From assembly GCF_007183175.1 (NCBI RefSeq), contig NZ_AP019807.1:3964001-4028000 (forward strand): DNA of 64,000 nt. The letters run 5' to 3'. Positions 26,893 to 35,312 of this stretch are shown in pieces (the first letter of the stretch is position 1; every line of letters begins with the position of its first letter). The notes under the pieces are model-generated. The model was not told the DNA's origin and did not search any database. It was given only the letters and a program-made list of their open reading frames with translations. Origin of the DNA: Microbulbifer sp. GL-2 (lineage in GTDB: Bacteria; Pseudomonadota; Gammaproteobacteria; Pseudomonadales; Cellvibrionaceae). A program made the translations under genes and the position numbers.

Positions 26893-27801
26893 GTGCAAAC
26901 TGTGATGCCAAGAATTACCCTGGAGCAGTGGCGCTGTTTAATCGCCGTTGTCGAGGCTGGCGGTTACTCTCAGGCCGCCGACCAGTTGCACAAGAGTCAG
27001 TCCTCGGTGAGCTACTCGGTGCAGAAAATGGAGTCTGTGCTTGAGGTGGATGTATTTACCATTAGTGGCCGTAAGGCAGTGCTGACCCCTGCCGGGGAGA
27101 TGCTGTATCGACATGCCAAGCAGCTGGTTGAGGATGCGGCCGCTATTGAGCTGGCTGCGAGTAAGGCCTCCGCTGGCTGGGAGTCAGAAATCTCCATAGC
27201 AGTGGAAGTATTATTTCCTACCTGGTTATTACTTGAATGTCTGGATCAGTTTGGAAAAGAGAGCCCGCAAACCCGTATTGAAGTGTATGAGACAGTGATT
27301 GGAGAGGCTCCTGAAGCGTTACAACAGGGGCGTGTGGATTTTGCAATAAGTCCACATATCCCTAAGGGCTTTAACGGAGAGCTCTTACCAAACCCTGTAC
27401 GAATCATACCGGTTGCACACCCAGAGCACCCCCTTCACAAACTTGGCCGTGAACTAACCCTGCGAGACTTACGCCAGCATCGCCATCTGGTGGTGCGTGA
27501 CTCCGGCTCCCAACGCACTAGCCGTACAGTAACTGTTGAAGTGGCCCAGCGTTGGACTGTGAGTAATATGAGTACTTCTATTGGTGCAGCCTGTCGAGGT
27601 TACGGTTTTGCCTGGTTACCGGAAGAGAAAATCCGTTCAGAATTGGCGGAAGGGAGCCTCAAGTTATTACCACTGCGAGGAGGCAATAAAAGGGATGCTT
27701 CCATGTACTTAACTTTTGCCGATAGGGATATTTCTGGTCCCGGCACTCGGCGGCTGGCTGAGATTATCCGCCAGCGCCTGGATGATTTAGAAGTCGAGTA
27801 G
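26893..27801 (+). CDS. LysR family transcriptional regulator
   Basis: A 302-residue LTTR. HTH at about 20-45 (GGYSQAADQLHKSQSSVSYS), then the two-lobed effector domain (EISIAVEVLFPTWLLLECL ...). GTG start with GGGAGG 8 bases upstream. Divergent from azoR across a 124-base gap, so it probably regulates azoR in response to a quinone or electrophile (inference). Confidence 0.92.
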   Translation: MQTVMPRITLEQWRCLIAVVEAGGYSQAADQLHKSQSSVSYSVQKMESVLEVDVFTISGRKAVLTPAGEMLYRHAKQLVEDAAAIELAASKASAGWESEISIAVEVLFPTWLLLECLDQFGKESPQTRIEVYETVIGEAPEALQQGRVDFAISPHIPKGFNGELLPNPVRIIPVAHPEHPLHKLGRELTLRDLRQHRHLVVRDSGSQRTSRTVTVEVAQRWTVSNMSTSIGAACRGYGFAWLPEEKIRSELAEGSLKLLPLRGGNKRDASMYLTFADRDISGPGTRRLAEIIRQRLDDLEVE

Positions 27802-27938
27802 TTGGCTTTCACTTTACTTTAGGCTTCGCATCTGGATTAGGTTAGGCATGGTAACTTCCCATGAAAAAATCTAATCAATATGAGCGTTAAATTTATTAGA
27901 AAGTCACAATGGATAGTGGGCCAAACTTGGCAAAGAGT

Positions 27939-28667
27939 TTAAATAATCCCACCATTGGCCCGTATCACCTGCCCATTGATCCAGGCCCCTTGCTCCCCGG
28001 CCAAAAAGGCAACCGTATTAGCTATATCTTCCGGGTTTCCCAGTCTTTCAAGTGGGGACAATTTGGCAAGGTTGCTCACCACCTCGTCAGATTTGCCATC
28101 GAGAAAAAGCTCGGTTGCTGTCGGCCCTGGGGCAACGGCATTGACGGTGATATTTCGCCCGCGCAATTCTTTGGACATTACCTGTGTCAAGGCCTCAACT
28201 GCGGCTTTGGTTGCGGCATAGATACCGTAGGTCGGCATGTTTAGGCCTACAACGCTTGAGGATAAATTGATAATTCGTCCATCTTGGCGAAGGTGTTTGC
28301 CTGCTTTCCGCATAATGTTGAATGTGCCCTTAAAGTTGACGGCAACCAGTTTGTCAAAGTCATCCTCCTTGCATTCAGCTAAGGTTGCTAACTTCATGAT
28401 ACCAGCGCTATTGATAACGGCATCAATACCACCAAAGGAGGCTTCGGTGGATTCAAATAGCCGTGAAACCGCTTTAATATCACTGACGTCTGCCTGAGCG
28501 CTGACGGCCTTACCTCCGGCATTTTCAATTTGATTCACCAGCCTTTCCGCGGCATTAGAATTACCGACATAGTTAACCAGTACGGTGAAATTGTCTTTTG
28601 CTAACCGGGTAGCAATGGCCGCGCCTATGCCTCTGGAAGCGCCGGTTACTAGTGCAACTTTTTCCAC
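27939..28667 (-). CDS. SDR family oxidoreductase
   Basis: A 242-residue classical short-chain dehydrogenase: NAD(P) motif VTGASRGIG, NSAG, the Ser of NLSSSVVG and the YAATK (YxxxK) catalytic pair. It most resembles 3-ketoacyl-ACP reductase/glucose dehydrogenase-like SDRs; substrate unknown. I prefer the GTG start at 28667 with GGAG six bases before it; the frame extends four codons further to a TTG inside that ribosome site. Divergent from a LysR gene. Confidence 0.92.
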   Translation of the reverse strand: MEKVALVTGASRGIGAAIATRLAKDNFTVLVNYVGNSNAAERLVNQIENAGGKAVSAQADVSDIKAVSRLFESTEASFGGIDAVINSAGIMKLATLAECKEDDFDKLVAVNFKGTFNIMRKAGKHLRQDGRIINLSSSVVGLNMPTYGIYAATKAAVEALTQVMSKELRGRNITVNAVAPGPTATELFLDGKSDEVVSNLAKLSPLERLGNPEDIANTVAFLAGEQGAWINGQVIRANGGII

Positions 28668-28810
28668 GATAATCTCCAAGCTTACGAATGAAGCCTTAGT
28701 TGAGACTCCATAATTGAGAGTGTTCTCGAAGATAATAATCTGGTCGCTTGAACAGATAATCCAGCTAAACTAGAACCCATTGTTCCATTTAGATAAACAA
28801 TGAGGGCTGA

Positions 28811-29698
28811 ATGGATAAACTGGATGCGATGCAACTTTATGTTCGCATTGTTGAGCGTGGCAGCTTTACTGCAGCTTCCAGCGACCTGTGCATTCCGCGA
28901 TCAACATCAACCCAAGTCATCAACAGGCTCGAAAAGCAGCTTGGGGTGAGGCTGCTGCAAAGATCCACCCGCCGAGTAAAAGCAACACTGGATGGGGAGC
29001 TGTATTACCAGCGTTGCTTGTCGATACTTTCCGATGTGGAAGAGGCAGAAGGTGCCTTTAAGGGCTCAGTGCCGAAAGGGGAGGTTCGTGTCGATGTGCA
29101 GGGAACAATTGCACGTCACTTTGTTGTGCCCAGACTTCCCCAGTTCTTCGAGCGGTACCCTGAGATCACTTTAGTGATGAGCGAAGGTGACCGCTGGGTT
29201 GATCTGGTTCAGGAAGGGGTAGACTGTGCGATACGCTATGGCCATTTGGCCGATAGCGAGCTGATTGCAAGACGATTAACCATGCTGGAAAGATTAACTT
29301 GTGCATCTCCACAATATCTCGAACGCTATGGCACCCCTAAGTCTCTGACTGATTTGAGCAGTCACCGAGTAGTGGCCCTGCGTTCGATAACAACCGGGAA
29401 TTCCACTCCGCTGTCTTTTTGTGTTGGGGATAGGGTTGAAACTCTGGAGGTTCCAGCTCCCATGACGGTTACTGGTACCGAGAGTTATCTGGATGGCGTC
29501 AGGCTAGGTATCGGTCTTGCCCAGTTTCCCTGGTTTCATGTCGAAAAGGACTTGGCTGCAGGTAGTTTGGTGGAAATACTATCTACTACTCGCCCTCCAA
29601 GTGAGCCAGTTTCTGTAGTTTTCACCCAGAATCGTTTCCTATCGCCCAGAGTCCGGGCTTTTATTGAGTGGCTGAGCGAAGTTTTTGCGGATCACTAA
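28811..29698 (+). CDS. LysR family transcriptional regulator
   Basis: A 295-residue LTTR of the CrgA/DsdC-like group: HTH at about 17-40 (GSFTAASSDLCIPRSTSTQV), linker helix, then an effector domain (RVDVQGTIARHFVVPRLPQF). GAGG ribosome site. Divergent from the SDR gene and probably its regulator. Confidence 0.92.
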   Translation: MDKLDAMQLYVRIVERGSFTAASSDLCIPRSTSTQVINRLEKQLGVRLLQRSTRRVKATLDGELYYQRCLSILSDVEEAEGAFKGSVPKGEVRVDVQGTIARHFVVPRLPQFFERYPEITLVMSEGDRWVDLVQEGVDCAIRYGHLADSELIARRLTMLERLTCASPQYLERYGTPKSLTDLSSHRVVALRSITTGNSTPLSFCVGDRVETLEVPAPMTVTGTESYLDGVRLGIGLAQFPWFHVEKDLAAGSLVEILSTTRPPSEPVSVVFTQNRFLSPRVRAFIEWLSEVFADH

Positions 29699-29757
29699 GG
29701 AGCTACCCCAAGCACTGGAGAAATTTATCCACCAGCGCCTGAGATTGGGTGCAGCTG

Positions 29758-30603
29758 TTAGTTTTCAGTTTTCAAAGCTTTAGTCTTCTCAAACCAGAAG
29801 TTATAAAAATCCTCAGTTACCAGCTGTTCGATATTTGTAGCCTCTTCACGCGGACAAAATATCGTAGCGGTGATGACATCATGACCCAGGTCATTTGTGC
29901 TGATACTCACCTTTGCATCCGGGCCCGATAGCTCCACGCCCATACGACTCTCAATTAGCTTACAGTAGCGCTCGGCTACATCAAGGAAGGAGTCGCAATG
30001 CTCTTTCAATCGCTCCGCCATGAATTTCTTGGCTTCAAAAGGGTTTACCCCGTTGCTTTCACGAGTAATCGAGAAGGTATGCTCGATATAGCGGCGCATA
30101 AAATTCAAGTTCTTCACAGGCTGGGTAAAGAAGGCATTGTTGGGTATATAAAGGGTGGTGCCAGTGTAACCGTTGCCGAGTCCGTGAGGGTCAATCTCCA
30201 GCAGAGTGGTACTCAACCAGTCACTGTCGGTTACTTCACCAAACTGATTGCCCACTTTGATCCAATCACCCACAGTAAAAGAGCGCATATTTGCTTGGTA
30301 TAAGCCACCAACCAGGCACTGCACACCCTCACGCAGAGCCAACACAATCGCCACAGAGAAAGCGGCAATAGATAGGGCAAAATCCCGTAACTCAGTTACC
30401 CATACGGCAATAACACTGATAACCAGCAATAGGTTCCCAATATTGTGTACGGTATTTATACGGCGACGTTTGTCCGCTTTTGCCCAGCTGCTGCGGGCAA
30501 TGGTAAGGGTCAGGAATCCGCGTAACAGAAGAATTACAGTGACTACGCAGAGAGTGATAAAGAGCTTGCTATGAAGAATCTGCTCCAGTAACTCGGGCTT
30601 CAT
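29758..30603 (-). CDS. Small-conductance mechanosensitive channel (MscS family)
   Basis: A 281-residue inner-membrane protein: three hydrophobic helices (about 12-30, 52-72, 75-100), then the MscS beta domain with FTVGDWIKVGNQFGEVTDSD and YIPNNAFFTQPVKNLN. Compact MscS-type protein that would release solutes on hypo-osmotic shock, in keeping with the osmolyte genes 11-30 kb away. It is a single gene; the 216 bases upstream hold no gene. Confidence 0.88.
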   Translation of the reverse strand: MKPELLEQILHSKLFITLCVVTVILLLRGFLTLTIARSSWAKADKRRRINTVHNIGNLLLVISVIAVWVTELRDFALSIAAFSVAIVLALREGVQCLVGGLYQANMRSFTVGDWIKVGNQFGEVTDSDWLSTTLLEIDPHGLGNGYTGTTLYIPNNAFFTQPVKNLNFMRRYIEHTFSITRESNGVNPFEAKKFMAERLKEHCDSFLDVAERYCKLIESRMGVELSGPDAKVSISTNDLGHDVITATIFCPREEATNIEQLVTEDFYNFWFEKTKALKTEN

Positions 30604-30819
30604 TCGGGACAGTGGACCTCGTTGTTTTCTGTAGCCGCGACCTCAAAAGCCGGCACCTTACCTGATAAGGTAATTGGGGTGCAGGGCAATATTGAATGCT
30701 GCGGGAAGTGGAATCTAAAAGGAGACGCGCAATGTATCTCTAGGCGCCTCACTTTGTAAATGGGCTGGAGAGAATACAGACTTTTTTGGCTACTTTGCCA
30801 TGCCAGTGCGGTTATAGTC

Positions 30820-31566
30820 TTAGCGGTAATCCGGGTTGGGAAAGTCTGGTTTGCAGCCCGCATCCCATCTGGAACGCTGGTTGCCATGGGCTGGTATTCC
30901 ACCGGCACCCTTGATCATGCGAGCCATATGCATCAGATTCCAGGTCATAAAACTGGTATTGCGGTTGGTGAAGTCATTTTGTGGTCCGCCAGAACCAGGG
31001 TCCAGGTAAGAGGGCCCAGGTCCAGCTTCGCCTACCCAGGCGGCATCTGCCTGGGGTGGGATTACATAACCGAGATGTTGTAGAGAATAGAGAATGTTCA
31101 TTGAGCAGTGCTTGGCCCCGTCCTCATTACCCGTAACCAGGCATCCACCAACACGACCGTAGTATGCATACTGTCCTTTATCATTCAGTTCTGATGAATT
31201 GGCATAGAGACGTTCTATGACCTGGGTGCAAATAGAGGATTTTTCACCGAGCCATACGGGTGTAGTTAAAATCAGGATATTGGCTTCTATAACCTGCTTA
31301 AATATCTGCGGCCAGTCATCACTTTCCCAGCCGTGTTCGGTCATGTCTGGATATACACCAAAGGCGATATCGTGATCAACAGGTCGCAGCACCTGCACAG
31401 ATATTCCATTTCTCTGCATGATCTCCCGTGAGATGGCGACCAGGCCATCGGTGTGGGAGAGTTCCGGTGTGGGTTTTAGTGTGCAGTTAAGAAATACTGC
31501 TTTCAGATCGGAGAAGTCCCAATGGCTGGATTCACAGTCTTCTATCTGTTTTTTGTTCAAGGTCAT
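30820..31566 (-). CDS. Flavodoxin-family NAD(P)H-dependent oxidoreductase
   Basis: A 248-residue flavodoxin-fold protein: AVFLNCTLKP (FMN loop), LILTTPVWLGEKSSI and GGCLVTGNEDGAKHC are family landmarks; no signal peptide. Members act as FMN-dependent quinone or nitro reductases. It is co-directional with the SDR upstream (31632), 65 bases away, so the two may form a redox operon. Confidence 0.85.
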   Translation of the reverse strand: MTLNKKQIEDCESSHWDFSDLKAVFLNCTLKPTPELSHTDGLVAISREIMQRNGISVQVLRPVDHDIAFGVYPDMTEHGWESDDWPQIFKQVIEANILILTTPVWLGEKSSICTQVIERLYANSSELNDKGQYAYYGRVGGCLVTGNEDGAKHCSMNILYSLQHLGYVIPPQADAAWVGEAGPGPSYLDPGSGGPQNDFTNRNTSFMTWNLMHMARMIKGAGGIPAHGNQRSRWDAGCKPDFPNPDYR

Positions 31567-31631
31567 TTTCGGCTTCCTTGCTGATATTTCTTTTAAATAA
31601 AGGTATCAAATACGGGGTAAGATGATCTTTG

Positions 31632-32330
31632 TTACCACTTCTCCACATGTGGCCTGAGGTCCAGTTCAAAAGTCCAGGCTGATTTGGCTTGAGTGGTCAG
31701 AAAGAAGGCGCTATCGGCGATGTCCGATGGCTTCAAGAATGCTTGGTCGTCTCTTGCTCTTCCGTCTAAGCCATGATTTTTCCCGACCGGTCCATCAATG
31801 ATGAGGTATGCCACATGTATCCCTTTGGGCCATAAGTACCGGGCCATGGATTGAGCCAAGCTGCGTTGAGCGGCCTTGGCCGATGCAAACGATGTGAAGT
31901 TTGCCCCGCCTCGCAGGGAGGCGGTCGCCCCCACAATAATGATATTTCCCTTACTGCGTTTGATCATCTCTGTAGCTACCAGCTGACTTGAGAATGCGCA
32001 GCCAAGACTGTTGATCCTCCAGTCAGATTCAAATTCATAGATATCCAGGTTCTCGATAGTGCAGGAATGGCCAGAGCCAGCATTGTAGATAAGGGTATCG
32101 ATGGGGCCCATTTCACCTTGAATGCGGCTAAATACATCGCTAATTTGATCTGGTTTGGTAACGTCACAGATGTAGCTTTGTGCATCATCCAGCTCTGTTT
32201 GTAACTTATCCAGGAAACTTTGGCTTCGGGCGAGTAGAGCGACTTGATAGCCTTCACAATTAAATTTCCTGGCAAATGCCGCGCCATTTCCAGGGCCAAC
32301 GCCTATCACGACACAAGTGGGTTTAGCCAT
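31632..32330 (-). CDS. SDR-like oxidoreductase lacking the catalytic Tyr
   Basis: A 232-residue SDR with glycine-rich VVIGVGPGNGAAFAR and the NAG motif (YNAGSGH). In the catalytic YxxxK motif Tyr is replaced by Phe (FASAK within SFASAKAAQRSL), so ordinary SDR chemistry is doubtful; some SDR subfamilies share this change. Its first bases and upstream region are duplicated at 33717-33890, which shows that the repeat described below began at this promoter. Confidence 0.85.
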   Translation of the reverse strand: MAKPTCVVIGVGPGNGAAFARKFNCEGYQVALLARSQSFLDKLQTELDDAQSYICDVTKPDQISDVFSRIQGEMGPIDTLIYNAGSGHSCTIENLDIYEFESDWRINSLGCAFSSQLVATEMIKRSKGNIIIVGATASLRGGANFTSFASAKAAQRSLAQSMARYLWPKGIHVAYLIIDGPVGKNHGLDGRARDDQAFLKPSDIADSAFFLTTQAKSAWTFELDLRPHVEKW

Positions 32331-33312
32331 AGGTAGGGCCTCCAGGAAAATCTAAATAAGCCAAGAATAAAGGTGGAATAGAGGGGCTGGTAATGAAATT
32401 GCCTGTCTCCGCCAGGTGAGTTTAGTCGGGCTGAGGAATTTGCAAGGGAGGGAGCTGGGTTTAGCAACCCCCACAATTGGCATGGTTGACCTAAGAATTA
32501 TTGAGGGGGCCTCGAGTACACTGTTTATGGCAATTGTTGCTTAAGCCATTGTCGAGGGGAGCATCCCACGCAGGCTTTAAAGGCGCGCGATAATGCGGCC
32601 TCGCTTCCATAGCCAACTTCTTCTACCACCAGTTTGAATGGCAGGCCTTGTTTCAAAGCGCGCTGCACTAACGATATCCGCCACCGCTGTAAGTATGCTG
32701 CTGGAGTTGTGCCGATTTGATCGCGAAATGATCTGGCAAATACACTGCGCGACATGCCAGCTTGATGAGCCAGCTCATCTAAGGACCAGTCAAGTGCGGG
32801 CTGTTCATGCATGGCAATCAGCGCTGAGCGCAAGCGAGGGTGTGCCATGCCAGCCAGCATGCCAACCTGTATCAGCCCCTCCTCCATCAAGTGCCGAAGT
32901 ACCCGAATCACTATAACTTCGAATAGGCGATCCAGTACCGCCTGGCGACCACAGTTTTGGGCAAAAGCTTCTTCAAATATCAGCTCCAGTACACTTTTTG
33001 AGTCGGGTATAGCTGACAGCGGGAGACAGACAAAGTCGGGCAGGGCTGCCGCTATAGAATTGCCAGGGCCGCCATCGAAGCTAAGGTTGGCACAGGCAAA
33101 ATCTGCCCCGCTCTCGGAGTCTGTAACAAACCGATGTGCCAACGGGCGCGGATAGAACAGCAGGCTGGGCTCTGTAATCTGCAATGTCGGACCACTGCTG
33201 TGGTTGACTTCGACAGTGCCCTGGCGAATCAAGTGAAGCTGCCCCAAGTCCCCTTCACCACTTAGCCTATTGATGCCGCATAAAGTGCCTGTGTGGAACA
33301 CACGTGCTGTGT
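32322..33312. repeat. Tandem duplication, copy 1 (SDR promoter plus AraC gene)
   Basis: A segment of about 1 kb, repeated in the same direction at 33717-34671. Homology starts at TTAGCCATAGGT (SDR start codon region) and runs through the AraC coding region to the GCACGTGTGTTCC block. Confidence 0.85.
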
Positions 33313-33334
33313 AGAGGACTTTTTCTAATTGCAT
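32525..33334 (-). CDS. AraC family regulator, copy A, with the start region of ohr fused on
   Basis: A 269-residue AraC-type activator: cupin-like N-terminal sensor (LLFYPRPLAHRFV) and two C-terminal HTHs (SRSVFARSFRDQIGTTPAAY, VVEEVGYGSEAALSRAF). It is nearly identical to copy B (33884-34711) except at the N-terminus. Its own first codons are gone and it starts with MQLEKVLYTA, the exact first ten residues of Ohr (34831), together with the ohr ribosome site and leader in inverted order. It should therefore be expressed from an inverted copy of the ohr promoter. The longer in-frame ATG at 33370 also comes from ohr leader DNA. Confidence 0.85.
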   Translation of the reverse strand: MQLEKVLYTARVFHTGTLCGINRLSGEGDLGQLHLIRQGTVEVNHSSGPTLQITEPSLLFYPRPLAHRFVTDSESGADFACANLSFDGGPGNSIAAALPDFVCLPLSAIPDSKSVLELIFEEAFAQNCGRQAVLDRLFEVIVIRVLRHLMEEGLIQVGMLAGMAHPRLRSALIAMHEQPALDWSLDELAHQAGMSRSVFARSFRDQIGTTPAAYLQRWRISLVQRALKQGLPFKLVVEEVGYGSEAALSRAFKACVGCSPRQWLKQQLP

Positions 33335-33510
33335 GTAAATACACCTTGGTTTACAGAGAGGCAGGCTCATTTTCTGCCAAAGGGATTAAATTTACACTCA
33401 GAGCCGATACGATATGTAACAATAAGTCTTTATAAGTTAACCAGGAGTATCAAGATGGGGGCGGCAGGCAGCCATGCTGGATAAATTTTCAATCACAGCA
33501 AGCGTGTTCC
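33314..33510. repeat. Inverted copy of the araC-ohr divergent promoter region
   Basis: The reverse complement of this stretch matches 34660-34857: it contains, in reverse order, the start of ohr, the whole intergenic promoter and the first codons of AraC copy B. It lies between AraC copy A (- strand) and an AraC fragment on the + strand. Confidence 0.85.
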
Positions 33511-33719
33511 TTTGCGGCATCAATAGGCTAAGTGGTGGACAGCCCCTTTTGATTCGCCAGGGCACTATCGAAGTGCGCTCCGACGCTGCAGATTACAGAG
33601 CCCAGCCTGCTGTTCTATCCGCGCCCGTTGGCACATCGGTTTGTTACAGACTCCGAGAGCGGGGCAGATTTTGCCTGTGCCAACCTTAGCTTCGATGGCG
33701 GCTCTGGCAATCGTATATT
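33455..33719 (+). pseudogene. Truncated AraC N-terminal fragment in opposite orientation
   Basis: The + strand here matches the first ~110 codons of AraC copy B (DKFSITA.VF, LCGINRLSG, LIRQGT, then the SFDGGSGN block in shifted frames). It has several small deletions and frameshifts and ends abruptly at GGCAATCGTATA, where the tandem repeat copy 2 begins. It keeps AGGAG and ATG at the 5' end but cannot encode a full regulator. Confidence 0.8.
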
Positions 33720-34671
33720 AGCCATAGGTGATGCCTCCAATAGTCTTAATAAGCCAAGAGTAATGGTGAAATAGAAAGGCAGGTGAGTTTAGTCGGAGAG
33801 AAGAAATTGCAAGGAAGCGTTGCCAAGTTTAGCAACTCCTTCATTCGGTATGGTCCACCTAAGAGTTATTGAGGATACCTCTTTTATGACAATTGTTGCT
33901 TAAGCCATTGTCGAGGGGAGCATCCCACGCAGGCTTTAAAGGCGCGCGATAATGCGGCCTCGCTTCCATAGCCAACTTCCTCTACCACCAGTTTAAATGG
34001 CAGGCCTTCTTTCAAAGCGCGCTGCACTAACGATATCCGCCACCGCTGTAAGTATGCTGCTGGAGTTGTGCCGATTTGATCGCGAAATGATCTGGCAAAG
34101 ACACTGCGCGACATGCCAGCTTGATGGGCCAGCTCTTCTAAGGTCCATTCATGTGCGGGCTGTTCATGTATGGCAATCAAAGCTAAACGCAAGCGTGGGT
34201 GTGCCATGCCAGACAGCATACCAACCTGTGTCAGCCCCTCCTCCATCAAGTGACGAAGCACCCGAATTACTATAACTTCGAATAGGCGATCCAGTATCGC
34301 CTGGCGACCACAGTTTTGTGCAAAAGCTTCTTCAAAAATCAAATCCAGCACATTTTTTGAATCCGATATAGCTGACAACGGAAGGCAGACAAAGTCGGGC
34401 AGGGCTGCTGCTATAGGATTGCCAGAGCCGCCATCAAAACTAAGGTTGGCACAGGCAAAATCTGCTCCGCTCTCAGAGTCTGTAACAAACCGATGTGCCA
34501 ACGGGCGCGGATAGAATAGCAGGCTGGGCTCGGTGATCTTTAATGCCGGGCCACTATTGTGGTTGACCTCGACGGTACCCTGGCGAATCAAATGGAGCTG
34601 TCCCAAGTCCCCTTCACCACTTAGCCTATTGATGCCGCATAAAGTGCCTGTGTGGAACACGCGTGCTGTGA
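33717..34671. repeat. Tandem duplication, copy 2
   Basis: Direct repeat of 32322-33312. It includes a relic of the SDR promoter (33717-33883, with small deletions) and the complete AraC copy B. Confidence 0.85.
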
Positions 34672-34711
34672 TTGAAAATTTATCCAGCAAGGCTGCCAGC
34701 CGATCCCCCAT
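33884..34711 (-). CDS. AraC family regulator, copy B (native N-terminus), divergent from ohr
   Basis: A 275-residue AraC-type regulator, differing from copy A at only about 19 positions over the shared ~256 residues. The start ATG at 34711 has AGGAG seven bases upstream and gives MGDRLAALLDKFSITARVF; the longer frame to 34819 has no good ribosome site. C-terminal HTH pair as in copy A. It shares a 119-base divergent promoter with ohr and is probably the ancestral ohr regulator, although Ohr is usually controlled by the MarR-type OhrR. Confidence 0.9.
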   Translation of the reverse strand: MGDRLAALLDKFSITARVFHTGTLCGINRLSGEGDLGQLHLIRQGTVEVNHNSGPALKITEPSLLFYPRPLAHRFVTDSESGADFACANLSFDGGSGNPIAAALPDFVCLPLSAISDSKNVLDLIFEEAFAQNCGRQAILDRLFEVIVIRVLRHLMEEGLTQVGMLSGMAHPRLRLALIAIHEQPAHEWTLEELAHQAGMSRSVFARSFRDQIGTTPAAYLQRWRISLVQRALKEGLPFKLVVEEVGYGSEAALSRAFKACVGCSPRQWLKQQLS

Positions 34712-34830
34712 TTTGACACTCCTAGTTAACTTATAAAGACTTATTGTTACATATCGTATCGGTTCTGGGTGTAAATTTAATCCCGTTGGCAGATATGAGT
34801 CTGCCTCTCTGTAAACCAAGGTGTATTTAC

Positions 34831-35259
34831 ATGCAATTAGAAAAAGTCCTCTATACGGCCGAAGCCACTGCTACAGGTGGCCGGGAAGGACGAGCGTTAT
34901 CCACTGATAATGCCCTCGATGTCCAACTTTCAACGCCGCGAGAGCTTGGCGGTGCAGGTGGTAGCGGCACCAACCCAGAACAGCTATTTGCAGCAGGCTA
35001 TTCCGCCTGTTTCCTGGGCGCATTGAAACATGTCGCAGCTCAGGAAAAAATCAAGCTCCCTGATAGTTCACAGATTACCAGTAAGGTTGGCATAGGTCCG
35101 GTTCCCACCGGTTTTGGCATCCAGGTGGCGTTGCGTATCACTCTGCCCGGACTGGCGGAGCCCGTGGCGCGGTTGCTGATCGACAAGGCTCATATTGTTT
35201 GTCCCTATTCAAATGCGACCCGCGGAAACATTGATGTAAACCTTGTGCTCGGCAACTGA
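34831..35259 (+). CDS. ohr: Organic hydroperoxide resistance protein (OsmC/Ohr family)
   Basis: A 142-residue Ohr-type peroxidase. Peroxidatic Cys60 (AAGYSACFLGAL) and resolving Cys124 (HIVCPYSNATRGN) are at the standard places. It detoxifies organic hydroperoxides using lipoylated partners. I start it at ATG 34831, with AAGGTG upstream; the upstream frame is leader DNA. Ohr, the alpha/beta hydrolase and catalase follow each other on the + strand and make a peroxide-defence block. Confidence 0.95.
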   Translation: MQLEKVLYTAEATATGGREGRALSTDNALDVQLSTPRELGGAGGSGTNPEQLFAAGYSACFLGALKHVAAQEKIKLPDSSQITSKVGIGPVPTGFGIQVALRITLPGLAEPVARLLIDKAHIVCPYSNATRGNIDVNLVLGN

Positions 35260-35312
35260 GCGCTCGGACTTCAATAAAAACTTGATCTACAGATTTTAAA
35301 GGAAAAACGAGT

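Noticed and set aside
33334..33370. ATG at 33370 as the start of AraC copy A
   Set aside because: The extra 12 codons are ohr leader DNA without a ribosome site; the ATG at 33334 carries the ohr ribosome site in the right place.
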